Shown here piece by piece: positions 1-5,480 of a stretch of 8,810 bases of DNA. Origin of the DNA: W0P28-013 sp963593685 (GTDB lineage Bacteria; Bacteroidota; Bacteroidia; Bacteroidales; Paludibacteraceae). Made by a program: the position numbers and the translations under genes. The notes beneath the pieces are model-generated. The model did not search any database. It was given only the letters and a program-made list of their open reading frames with translations, and was not told the origin of the DNA. Positions within the stretch are counted from its first letter, which is position 1. The number at the start of each line of letters is the position of its first letter. The stretch is taken from assembly GCA_963593685.1 (NCBI GenBank), contig CAVBBP010000073.1, positions 1 to 8,810 on the forward strand. The letters run 5' to 3'.

Positions 1-1
1 G

Positions 2-28
2 CAAAGATAGCATTTTTTTTGCAAGCAA
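2..28 (-). promoter_or_regulatory. Possible promoter for a gene beyond the left edge
   Basis: On the minus strand, positions 9 to 2 read TATCTTTG, a match to the Bacteroidota -7 box TAnnTTTG. TTG triplets lie upstream at 28-26 and 24-22. Their spacing (16 or 12 bases) is shorter than the 20 bases seen in the three better promoters of this window, so the -33 element is doubtful. It would drive a minus-strand gene whose start lies outside the window. Confidence 0.4.
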
Positions 29-37
29 AAAAAATGC
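10..37. repeat. Perfect 11-bp inverted repeat with A/T tracts
   Basis: GCATTTTTTTT (10-20) and AAAAAAAATGC (27-37) are perfect inverted copies around the 6-base centre GCAAGC. The repeat lies directly upstream of the TATCTTTG box at 9-2 on the minus strand, within the spacer and -33 region. It could be an operator or a bent A-tract element. It is too AT-rich to make a convincing intrinsic terminator. Confidence 0.5.
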
Positions 38-97
38 GAGTGAAAAGTGAAAAGTTGAAAGTTTTTGTTGAAGCGTTGAACTGTTGAATCGAATAAA

Positions 98-129
98 TTT
101 GTCAATCTGTCAATTTGTAAATTTGTAAA
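98..129. repeat. Four-unit period-8 tandem repeat (TTTGTCAA-like)
   Basis: Four consecutive octamers are visible: TTTGTCAA (98-105), TCTGTCAA (106-113), TTTGTAAA (114-121) and TTTGTAAA (122-129). The period of 8 matches that of the unrelated arrays at 1881-1955 and 2081-2104. Confidence 0.7.
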
Positions 130-309
130 TCGTCTTGACCTTGGCCTCTTTTCCCGTTTTCCCCAAAGGGGGAAAGCCCCTCGCTTAATTAAGAGTTATG
201 AATTTTGAATTAAGAAATTCGGCATCAAAAACATCTCCAAAAATTTAATTAAATAATTGGAAATTAGATAATTGGGTAATTAAAAAGTCTTTCGTCCTTT
301 GTCTTTATT

Positions 310-331
310 CCTTACTCTTTATTCTTTTGTC
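310..331. repeat. Pyrimidine-rich word shared with 2165-2193
   Basis: CCTTACTCTTTATTC (310-324) recurs exactly at 2179-2193, and CTTTATTCTTTTGTC (317-331) recurs exactly at 2165-2179. The two words overlap in opposite order at the two loci, which suggests a larger cyclic unit. Both copies lie in non-coding gaps on the same strand. Confidence 0.6.
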
Positions 332-398
332 TATAAACGATAACCTCTCACCTATAACCTTTTCCGTTGAAGTGCTAATTTGTTTCTATGCGTTTCGC

Positions 399-1139
399 CT
401 ACTCTGCCGCGGTCCAAATGCGGTAGGCGGCTTCGGCTTGTAGGTGCAACATTTCGATGCCGTTTTTTATGGTTGCGCCCAATGCTTCGCCCTTGGCGAG
501 AAATTGGGGTTTGGCGGGATTATAGACCAAATCGAATAGCAGATGTTGCGGTGTGATGGCGTAGTAGGGAATGTCGGGATAGCCCTCCACTTCGGGATAC
601 ATGCCGAGCGGCGTGGTGTTGATTATCAGATGGTGCGCAGCCACTACTTCGGCATCTGTTTCGGCGTAATCGAGGCGGCGTGGACCTGCCTCGCGCGACA
701 CATAAATCCAGTCGATACCAAGTTTGTCGAGCACAAAGGTAACGGCCCGCGATGCGCCGCCAGTACCCAGCACAAGGGCTTTGTCGTGGTGTGGTGCAAG
801 CAACGGCCGCAGCGACTGTTCAAAGGCGATGGCATCGGTGTTGTAGCCCACCATGCGGCAGCGGTCGCCCTGTCGGTCGAACTTTATGGTATTGACCGCC
901 CCAATGGTCTGGGCTTCGGGCGAGAGTGCGTCGAGCAGCGGCACAACGGCGGTTTTGTAGGGCATGGTTACATTCAGTCCGTCCCATTTTTTCGCCAAAA
1001 TCTGCGGCAAATGGTCGCCCGACGGCACTTCGCACAGCGTGTAGTCGGCTGCGATATTTTCGTTGGCAAATTTCTGCGTGAAATAGGTTTGCGAAAACGA
1101 ATGTACGAGCGTGCGCCCTATCAATCCGTAGTGTTTCAT
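399..1139 (-). CDS. aroE: Shikimate dehydrogenase (AroE)
   Basis: The enzyme reduces 3-dehydroshikimate to shikimate with NADPH, a cytoplasmic step of the chorismate / aromatic amino acid pathway. I chose the start giving MKHYGLIG (246 residues), because the family begins with this strand and the ATG overlaps the upstream gene's stop as ATGA. A longer frame back to 1196 only adds residues overlapping that gene. Family motifs appear in order: the substrate-binding HSFSQ (13-17), NVTMPYK with the catalytic lysine K62, AVNT (81-84), NTD with catalytic D102, the nucleotide-binding loop GTGGASR (125-131), NTTPLGM (174-180), and NGIEMLHLQA with Q234 (226-235). The typical T in NPxxTxFL is a proline here (NPAKPQFL). 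The ATGA overlap indicates translational coupling to the DedA-family gene. The identification is firm. Confidence 0.95.
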   Translation of the reverse strand: MKHYGLIGRTLVHSFSQTYFTQKFANENIAADYTLCEVPSGDHLPQILAKKWDGLNVTMPYKTAVVPLLDALSPEAQTIGAVNTIKFDRQGDRCRMVGYNTDAIAFEQSLRPLLAPHHDKALVLGTGGASRAVTFVLDKLGIDWIYVSREAGPRRLDYAETDAEVVAAHHLIINTTPLGMYPEVEGYPDIPYYAITPQHLLFDLVYNPAKPQFLAKGEALGATIKNGIEMLHLQAEAAYRIWTAAE

Positions 1140-1870
1140 GCTTGGCGGTGCGATTTTTCGCGCTGTTTTTTCACGATTTTGCGCACTATCAGCCACAAAA
1201 TGCCAACGCCCACCAACGCCACCATCGCTATGGAGAGTTCGTGGTTATACTTGTCGATAAGGTCGGCCTGACCGTGCGCCAAGTAGCCAATCAGTGCCAA
1301 AATGATGTTCCAAATGCCTGCGCCGAGTGTGGTGTAGAGCAAAAATGCGCCCATGTTCATACGCGCCAATCCCGCAGGAATGGAGATGAGTTGGCGAATG
1401 CCCGGCACCAGTCGCCCAACGAAAGTCGATATTTTGCCGTGATCGTTGAAATAGTCTTCGGCCTGTTTGATTTTTTCGCTGCTCAAAAGGCAGAGCCGCC
1501 CTACCCGACTGTCGGCAAATTTGTAGATAATCGGCCGCCCGAGCCAGAGTGCCAAAAAATAGTTGATGAGTGCGCCAAGAATGGCACCAATCGTTCCAAA
1601 AACCACCACCAACACAATGTTCATCGAGTTGTCGGGGTTGCTGGCAACATACGCGGCGGGCGGAATCACCACCTCCGATGGGAACGGAATGAACGAACTC
1701 TCGATGGTCATCAGTGCGGTGATGCTGCCGTAGTTCATATTTTCGTCGTACCAGCCGATAATGCGCTGCAAAAGCGATTGTGCAGTGTCTTGTTTTGCCT
1801 CCGTTGCAGCGTTTTGCGCCCACAAACCCATCGGCAACACCAGCAAAAGTGTTATCAGGAGTTTTTTCAT
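1136..1870 (-). CDS. DedA-family (VTT domain) inner-membrane protein
   Basis: This is a 244-residue integral membrane protein of the DedA / SNARE-associated (VTT) family. Some DedA members recycle undecaprenyl phosphate or support membrane homeostasis; which role applies here is not visible. Residues 1-19 look like a signal peptide or first membrane segment (MKKLLITLLL, then AQ near 18-19). Family landmarks are ESSFIPFPSE (57-66), a glycine-rich helix FGTIGAILG (91-99), a GR turn (111-112), the signature VGRLVPGIRQLISIPAG (151-167) with the two key arginines R153 and R159, and WN (187-188). A last membrane helix near 211-230 is followed by a basic tail. The stop overlaps the aroE start (ATGA). 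Upstream, a nine-unit 8-base repeat array starts only 10 bases before the ATG and would lie in its leader. I found no TAnnTTTG promoter between it and the TPR gene. Confidence 0.9.
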   Translation of the reverse strand: MKKLLITLLLVLPMGLWAQNAATEAKQDTAQSLLQRIIGWYDENMNYGSITALMTIESSFIPFPSEVVIPPAAYVASNPDNSMNIVLVVVFGTIGAILGALINYFLALWLGRPIIYKFADSRVGRLCLLSSEKIKQAEDYFNDHGKISTFVGRLVPGIRQLISIPAGLARMNMGAFLLYTTLGAGIWNIILALIGYLAHGQADLIDKYNHELSIAMVALVGVGILWLIVRKIVKKQREKSHRQA

Positions 1871-1880
1871 TGAAAGTAAG

Positions 1881-1955
1881 TTGATTGGTTGATTAGTTGA
1901 TTAGTTGATTAGTTGATTAGTCGTTGAAAAGTTGATGAGTTGAAAAGTTGAAAAG
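1881..1955. repeat. Nine-unit degenerate 8-base tandem repeat upstream of the DedA-family gene
   Basis: On the plus strand the units are TTGATTGG (1881-1888), four exact TTGATTAG (1889-1920), a 3-base break, then TTGAAAAG, TTGATGAG, TTGAAAAG, TTGAAAAG (1924-1955). As read into the DedA-family gene the consensus is CTNNTCAA. The array ends 10 bases from its ATG. The four identical units indicate recent slippage or active maintenance of copy number. Confidence 0.85.
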
Positions 1956-2027
1956 AAGTTCATAAAGTTCATAAAGTTTTGCACGTCACAACTTTCTGCA
2001 GTTGGTCGTCGCTGCGCGCTGTTTCAG

Positions 2028-2104
2028 AGTTTCAAGTTTCAGGTTTCAAAGTTTCAAGTTGCGATAGCCGAAATGCCTCAATCTTCAAATTTTCAAATCT
2101 TCAA
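2028..2104. repeat. Period 7-8 repeats of GTTTCA and ATYTTCAA units
   Basis: AGTTTCA (2028-2034), AGTTTCA (2035-2041), GGTTTCA (2042-2048) and AAGTTTCA (2049-2056) form a first cluster. ATCTTCAA (2081-2088), ATTTTCAA (2089-2096) and ATCTTCAA (2097-2104) form a second with an exact period of 8. A short non-repetitive stretch separates them. Confidence 0.7.
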
Positions 2105-2113
2105 ATAAAAAAG

Positions 2114-2155
2114 TCTATGCTCTATGCTCTATGTTCTATTTTCTATGCTCTCTCC
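2114..2155. repeat. Six-unit period-7 tandem repeat (TCTATGC)
   Basis: Six consecutive heptamers are visible: TCTATGC (2114-2120), TCTATGC (2121-2127), TCTATGT (2128-2134), TCTATTT (2135-2141), TCTATGC (2142-2148) and TCTCTCC (2149-2155). There are no unique spacers, so this is not a CRISPR array. Confidence 0.8.
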
Positions 2156-2164
2156 CAAAAAAGT

Positions 2165-2193
2165 CTTTATTCTTTTGTCCTTACTCTTTATTC
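2165..2193. repeat. Pyrimidine-rich word shared with 310-331
   Basis: CTTTATTCTTTTGTC (2165-2179) and CCTTACTCTTTATTC (2179-2193) are exact copies of segments at 317-331 and 310-324. This copy lies just downstream of the TPR gene's stop, as the other lies downstream of aroE, so it may be a dispersed 3'-end element. Confidence 0.6.
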
Positions 2194-2219
2194 AAAAAAT
2201 TCCTCACTCCTAATTCGGT

Positions 2220-3611
2220 TTAGAGTGTCAAATTCTCGTCGGCATAGGGAAATATGCGCAGGAATTCCTCTTTGGCTTCGGTGTCGAGGCGTTTGGCTTG
2301 GTTGTAGTAGTTTTGCGCCTTTTTGTAGTCTTCGTTGGCGTAGCAGGCCACAGCGGTAAAGAACTGCAACCCGTCCAAATTCGACCGCCTTTTTTCGCAA
2401 AGCAGAATGGCGCGTTCGTATGCGTTTTGGGCTTTTTCGCTCGAATCGAACACAAGATAGGCATCGCCAAGGCGTTTCCACGCAAGCGGCTCCTCCCGAC
2501 CGACACCACGCACAACTTTTTGCAGCAGTGTTATCACCTCGCTGCCGTTATGTTCGCGCATCAGAATATCGACCAACATCATGTTGTACTCCAATGGTTT
2601 GGGGTTCATAGCGAGTGCCTTTCTGATGTGCTGTTTGGCCTTTTCCATCTCGTCCAACGCCGCGTAAGTAACCCCTATGCCGAACCACGCTTGGTCGTTT
2701 TTGGGATTTATCTCTATCGCCTTTTGGTAGGCGTGTTGTGCTTCATTTGGTTTTTCGAGCGATTCGTAGCATTCGCCGAGCAGCGTATACATGCCGTCGT
2801 CGGTGGGCATCATTTCCAGATATTTTTTGCAACTCTCTGCCGCGCCCTGCATATCGCCAAGACGGTATTGGCAGTAGGCTTTTTGCGACAGCGACAGGCT
2901 ATCGGTAGGGTCGATGGCCAGCACATAATCGTAGGCGGTGAGCGCCTCGCGATAATTCTGCTCGTCGTACTGGAGCGAAGCAAGCAGACACCATGTCCGC
3001 CCACGGTAAGGATCCATATCGAGCACACGGTTGTAGAGCGCAATGGCTTCGTCGGTGCGGTTCAAACACTCTACCGTCAATGCTTTGGCTTCGAGCAGAT
3101 CCAAATTGTTGGGTTCTACGGCCAGCCCTTTTTCGAAAAAGTAGAGGCTATTTTTGTAGTCCAATGCTCGGTTTATCGTGCCGATAATGTCCAAGCAGAG
3201 TCCGGGAATGTCGGCACTTTCGTCACTATTGTCCACTAAATCGCGAAATTCGGCAAGTGCTTCGCTCTTTTGGCCAAGCCGATAGAGAATTTCGGCGCGG
3301 TTGAATGTGTGCACGGGGTCATCGACATCACGGTAGGCATCAAGCAACTTCAACGCATCGCGCAATTTGCCTCTGTGGAGCAAAATAGCCGCCTTTTGGC
3401 ACTGCAAATAGCGGTCGCCCGGGTGCAGTTTGAAACCATATTCGAGTGCCTTTTTGGCATTGTCAATATCGCCTTCGAACAGGTAATGCTCGATGATTAT
3501 CTCCATCTCATCGACATCGAAATAGTCGAGCCGACCGAGCGCAACAGCCGCTTCGTAGTGGAGCACCAGTTGGCGATCTTCTTCCGATAGATTTTCGTTG
3601 TATGGATCCAT
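2220..3611 (-). CDS. Tetratricopeptide-repeat protein
   Basis: The protein has 463 residues from the ATG at 3611 (MDPYNENLSEED). A longer frame to 3680 would overlap the upstream regulator gene and adds an unlikely N-terminus. Almost the whole length is TPR-like helix pairs in a 34-residue rhythm, for example 152-185, 186-219 (RTDEAIALYNRVLDMDP), 220-253 (YREALTAYDYVLAIDP), 288-321 (NEAQHAYQKAIEINP), 322-355 and 391-443. There is no signal peptide or membrane segment, so it should be a soluble cytoplasmic scaffold for protein contacts. It has no catalytic domain and its partner is unknown. It lies 40 bases downstream of the Lrp/AsnC-type gene and probably shares its transcript. No Shine-Dalgarno site precedes the start. 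The TPR assignment is firm; a more specific role cannot be given. Confidence 0.9.
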   Translation of the reverse strand: MDPYNENLSEEDRQLVLHYEAAVALGRLDYFDVDEMEIIIEHYLFEGDIDNAKKALEYGFKLHPGDRYLQCQKAAILLHRGKLRDALKLLDAYRDVDDPVHTFNRAEILYRLGQKSEALAEFRDLVDNSDESADIPGLCLDIIGTINRALDYKNSLYFFEKGLAVEPNNLDLLEAKALTVECLNRTDEAIALYNRVLDMDPYRGRTWCLLASLQYDEQNYREALTAYDYVLAIDPTDSLSLSQKAYCQYRLGDMQGAAESCKKYLEMMPTDDGMYTLLGECYESLEKPNEAQHAYQKAIEINPKNDQAWFGIGVTYAALDEMEKAKQHIRKALAMNPKPLEYNMMLVDILMREHNGSEVITLLQKVVRGVGREEPLAWKRLGDAYLVFDSSEKAQNAYERAILLCEKRRSNLDGLQFFTAVACYANEDYKKAQNYYNQAKRLDTEAKEEFLRIFPYADENLTL

Positions 3612-3651
3612 TTTTGTCGATTTGTTTTTAAGGGGACTTCTATAAATTGCC

Positions 3652-4116
3652 TTAGTTGAACGAAGCCACTTGGCGCACAAACACCTCGTCGAGCGAGATG
3701 AAACAGGTTTCGGTGTTGCTCACGCCTTCGAGCGAGCCGATTTTGTCCATAATAATCGACATCAGGTGGTGATTGTCGTGCGCATAGATTTTCACGAACA
3801 GTGTGTAACGCCCTGTTATTGAGTGGCATTCGACAATTTCGGGGATATTTTTCAACGCTTCGACAATCTCGTCGTAGTAGGTCAAATTCGATATGGTTAC
3901 GCCCACAAAAGCGCAGGTTTGGTAGCCGATTTTGCTCACATCGACCACAAATTCCGAGCCTTTGATGATGCCGTTATCTATCATTTTTTGCACCCGCTGG
4001 TGAATGGCCGCACCCGACACATTGCACTCGCGCGCCACTTCTAAAAAGGGTGTACGCGCATTTTGCGAAATCATTTGCAGGATTTTCAAATCCAACTTAT
4101 CAATAGTGTGTGCCAT
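3652..4116 (-). CDS. Lrp/AsnC-family transcriptional regulator
   Basis: A 154-residue protein of typical Lrp/AsnC size. Residues 1-60 form the winged helix-turn-helix: KLDLKILQMISQNAR, then FLEVARECNVSGAAIHQRVQKMIDNGIIKG with the recognition helix near 34-45. Residues about 66-140 form the RAM (ligand-binding, oligomerising) domain, including the turn SITGRYTLFVKI (99-110). Many relatives have an acidic residue in the GxxD position of that turn; here it is T105. Such proteins usually bind DNA as multimers and respond to amino acids; the effector here cannot be read from sequence. A good Bacteroidota promoter lies about 55 bases upstream. The gene is divergent from the 47-residue protein gene, so it may control both that gene and itself. 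The TPR gene follows after 40 bases. Confidence 0.93.
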   Translation of the reverse strand: MAHTIDKLDLKILQMISQNARTPFLEVARECNVSGAAIHQRVQKMIDNGIIKGSEFVVDVSKIGYQTCAFVGVTISNLTYYDEIVEALKNIPEIVECHSITGRYTLFVKIYAHDNHHLMSIIMDKIGSLEGVSNTETCFISLDEVFVRQVASFN

Positions 4117-4172
4117 AACTGTTTGTTTATTAAGGTTTTACACAATTTTCGGCTTTACAATCGCCTAAAACG

Positions 4173-4203
4173 CAAAGATAGCAAAAATTTATCACACCTG
4201 CAA
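4173..4203 (-). promoter_or_regulatory. Bacteroidota-type promoter for the Lrp/AsnC gene
   Basis: On the minus strand TTG (4203-4201), a 20-base spacer and TATCTTTG (4180-4173) fit the -33/-7 consensus of the Bacteroidota primary sigma factor. The start of transcription would be near 4166, giving a leader of about 50 nt before the ATG at 4116. Confidence 0.7.
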
Positions 4204-4242
4204 CAGCATTTTTTCGGGAAAGCGCAGCAGATTTATCGGGTG

Positions 4243-4265
4243 AACCATTTTCGCAGCACATGGTT
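4243..4265. promoter_or_regulatory. Candidate operator: inverted repeat between divergent promoters
   Basis: AACCAT (4243-4248) and ATGGTT (4260-4265) are perfect inverted arms separated by 11 bases. The dyad lies between the minus-strand promoter (4173-4203) and the plus-strand promoter (4316-4346), where an autoregulating Lrp-type protein could act on both. The arms are short and could arise by chance. Confidence 0.25.
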
Positions 4266-4315
4266 GTTTGTGTGATGCCAACGAGAATCTGCGCCGACGA
4301 AAACGGACAAAACAG

Positions 4316-4346
4316 TTGCTTTTTCGGCACTATTTTCGTACCTTTG
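4316..4346 (+). promoter_or_regulatory. Bacteroidota-type promoter for the plus-strand pair
   Basis: TTG (4316-4318), a 20-base spacer and TACCTTTG (4339-4346) match the -33/-7 consensus with the same spacing as the promoters at 4173-4203 and 8670-8700. Transcription should begin near 4353, only about 25 bases before the ATG at 4377. Confidence 0.75.
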
Positions 4347-4362
4347 CAGGTGCAAACCAAAC

Positions 4363-4368
4363 AGGAGG
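4363..4368 (+). promoter_or_regulatory. Strong Shine-Dalgarno site for the 47-residue protein
   Basis: AGGAGG lies 8 bases before the ATG at 4377. No other gene in the window has a comparable site, as is usual in Bacteroidota. It fixes the start of the small gene and argues that the gene is translated. Confidence 0.75.
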
Positions 4369-4376
4369 ACAAAACG

Positions 4377-4520
4377 ATGGCAGCCACAACAACCACAAAC
4401 CATATTGGCAGAGTAAAGAAAAGTGCAGACACGACAACAAAAAGGCTTTCAAAAACAGGACTCTTTTTGAGAAAAAGACCAGATGGAGTTATTTTGGACA
4501 TGAGAGCCGTTTTGAAATAA
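4377..4520 (+). CDS. Small basic protein of unknown function, 47 residues
   Basis: The frame begins MAATTTTNHIGRVKK and ends ILDMRAVLK. The first half is rich in threonine; the second half has SKTGLFLRKRPDGVILDMRAVLK-like content. It contains 11 K/R against 3 D, so it is strongly basic, with no membrane segment, signal peptide or cysteine. Support for a real gene comes from the Bacteroidota promoter (4316-4346) and an AGGAGG site 8 bases before the ATG. An extension to 4260 would start upstream of the promoter and is rejected. The stop is 35 bases before the DUF1295 gene, so the two are probably co-transcribed. A basic protein this small could bind nucleic acid or the ribosome, but I do not firmly recognise the family and give no function. 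Confidence 0.7.
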   Translation: MAATTTTNHIGRVKKSADTTTKRLSKTGLFLRKRPDGVILDMRAVLK

Positions 4521-4555
4521 CAACGATAACAAATGTTTAACTTCGCAGAAAAATT

Positions 4556-5356
4556 ATGAAGATGAACACGCTATTGATTTTGTTTGCCGTTGCGCTGGCG
4601 GTGTCGAGTGTCGGTTGGAAAAAATTTGTCTATTTCATTTCGTTGGGCTACGGTTTTAGCATTGCGGCTATGGGCATTGCTCTGCCCATCATTCACCACG
4701 ATACGCTTACGCTGGCGGCGTTGCTGCTTGCGCTGCTATTGCTGATTTATGGGTGTCGCTTGGGAATTTTTCTGCTCGTGCGCGAAATTCGGAGCGTATC
4801 GTATCGCAAGGAGTTGCCCAACCTGACCAAGACCAGCAAACCGATGACGGCTGGCACAAAACTCGCCATTTGGTTTTCGTGCACCCTACTCTATGTGATG
4901 CAAGTTTCGCCCGTAGCGTTTCGCTTGATAAATGGTGCCGCCGCCGATGCGTGGACTTGGGTGGGCATTGGCATCGCTGCGTTGGGACTGATTGTAGAAT
5001 CGACGGCCGACTTGCAGAAATCGCGCGCCAAGAAAATTGCGCCAAAACGCTTTGTCGATACAGGTTTGTACCGCATCGTGCGTTGCCCGAACTATTTCGG
5101 CGAGATTTTGGTTTGGACGGGCATTTTTGTGAGTGGTATCGGTCTGTATGCCAATGCGTTTCAGTGGATTTTTGCGGCGTTGGGCTACATCAGCATCGTC
5201 TATATCATGTTTGGTGGAGCGCGGCGTTTGGAGATTCGCCAAAACAAAAACTACGACTCCGACCCCGATTACCAAAAATATGTCAAAAGCACGCCCATCA
5301 TTCTGCCGCTCTTGCCGCTCTATTCGGTAGAAAAGCAGACTTGGCTGAAAGGCTAA
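4556..5356 (+). CDS. DUF1295 / steroid 5-alpha-reductase-like membrane enzyme
   Basis: A 266-residue multi-pass membrane protein with hydrophobic segments near 4-20, 24-46, 50-75, 103-125, 133-150, 183-199 and 202-222. The signature in the C-terminal third, FVDTGLYRIVRCPNYFGE (166-183) followed by W187, corresponds to the GL(W/Y)RxxRxPNYFGE block of the DUF1295 family, related to steroid 5-alpha-reductases and isoprenylcysteine methyltransferases. Also characteristic are E148 with DLQK (152-155) and the tail from E226 to the YQKY block (239-242). Relatives are NAD(P)H-dependent lipid reductases or methyltransferases; the substrate here is unknown. The start at 4556 is followed by another ATG at 4562, and either could be used. 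It appears to be the second gene of an operon with the 47-residue protein, and ends facing the restriction operon. Confidence 0.88.
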   Translation: MKMNTLLILFAVALAVSSVGWKKFVYFISLGYGFSIAAMGIALPIIHHDTLTLAALLLALLLLIYGCRLGIFLLVREIRSVSYRKELPNLTKTSKPMTAGTKLAIWFSCTLLYVMQVSPVAFRLINGAAADAWTWVGIGIAALGLIVESTADLQKSRAKKIAPKRFVDTGLYRIVRCPNYFGEILVWTGIFVSGIGLYANAFQWIFAALGYISIVYIMFGGARRLEIRQNKNYDSDPDYQKYVKSTPIILPLLPLYSVEKQTWLKG

Positions 5357-5453
5357 AGCACTCCCCCATCTACGCCGCTGATGTGCAAACATTCCCTTTT
5401 GTATGCGCCGCCTATTCGCTAGTGCATGCAAGCAAATGAATGTGGTGGTGTGA

Positions 5454-5480
5454 AAAACGAGCGTAAAATTAGTTCGTTTT
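5454..5480. terminator. Probable bidirectional terminator between convergent genes
   Basis: AAAACGAGC (5454-5462) pairs with GTTCGTTTT (5472-5480), a 9-bp stem with one G-T pair and a 9-base loop. It is flanked by A residues on one side and T residues on the other, so it could end transcripts from both strands. It overlaps the endonuclease stop codon. The stem is AT-rich, so efficiency is uncertain. The rest of 5357-5478 shows nothing else. Confidence 0.4.

Larger units (their letters stand above)
38..398. other. Intergenic region without a gene, rich in short degenerate repeats
   Basis: I see no credible coding sequence here. The stretch has runs of GTTGAA-type words (about 40-90), a four-unit period-8 array (98-129), a hairpin TTTCCCC/GGGGGAAA (158-175), AT-rich TTAATTA words (185-285), and a pyrimidine-rich segment (290-332) sharing 15-base words with 2165-2193. 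No T-tailed hairpin marks the end of the aroE transcript. Confidence 0.6.
1871..2219. other. 349-base intergenic gap made mostly of short tandem repeats
   Basis: No gene is supported in this gap between the TPR gene's stop and the DedA-family gene's start. It contains, in order, a period-8 array (1881-1955), a 9-base duplication TTCATAAAG (1959-1967, 1968-1976), period 7-8 units (2028-2056, 2081-2104), a period-7 array (2114-2155), and words shared with 310-331. A plus-strand frame across it (1979-2359) reads only repeat-derived low-complexity sequence and runs into the TPR gene's antisense. No clear terminator or -7 box was found. Confidence 0.6.

Noticed and set aside
1140..1196. N-terminal extension of the aroE frame
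   Set aside because: It adds 19 residues with no family counterpart, all inside the DedA-family gene. The ATG at 1139 gives the expected MKHYGLIG start and an ATGA overlap.
543..1873. Long plus-strand frames (543-1271 and 1142-1873)
   Set aside because: They are antisense to aroE and the DedA-family gene, have no recognisable domains, and are rich in H, R, Q and C as expected for shadow frames.
1881..2155. Possible CRISPR array
   Set aside because: Units are only 7-8 bases, directly adjacent and degenerate, with no unique spacers and no cas genes.
1979..2359. 126-residue plus-strand frame across the repeat-rich gap
   Set aside because: The first part is encoded by period-7/8 repeats and the rest is antisense to the TPR gene. 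There is no ribosome site or domain.
2298..3239. 313-residue plus-strand frame
   Set aside because: It lies wholly antisense to the TPR gene, whose repeats are unmistakable. It has no promoter, ribosome site or known domain.
3612..3680. N-terminal extension of the TPR frame
   Set aside because: It would overlap the Lrp/AsnC gene's 3' end, and the added residues are not TPR-like. The ATG at 3611 is the better start.
4268..4540. 90-residue plus-strand frame overlapping the 47-residue gene
   Set aside because: It begins upstream of the -33 element and its own start has no ribosome site. The AGGAGG is correctly spaced only for the ATG at 4377, in a different frame.
4753..5439. 228-residue plus-strand frame overlapping the DUF1295 gene, and the 181-residue minus frame at 4886-5431
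   Set aside because: Both are alternative frames of the DUF1295 gene; only the 4556-5356 frame shows membrane helices and the PNYFGE signature.
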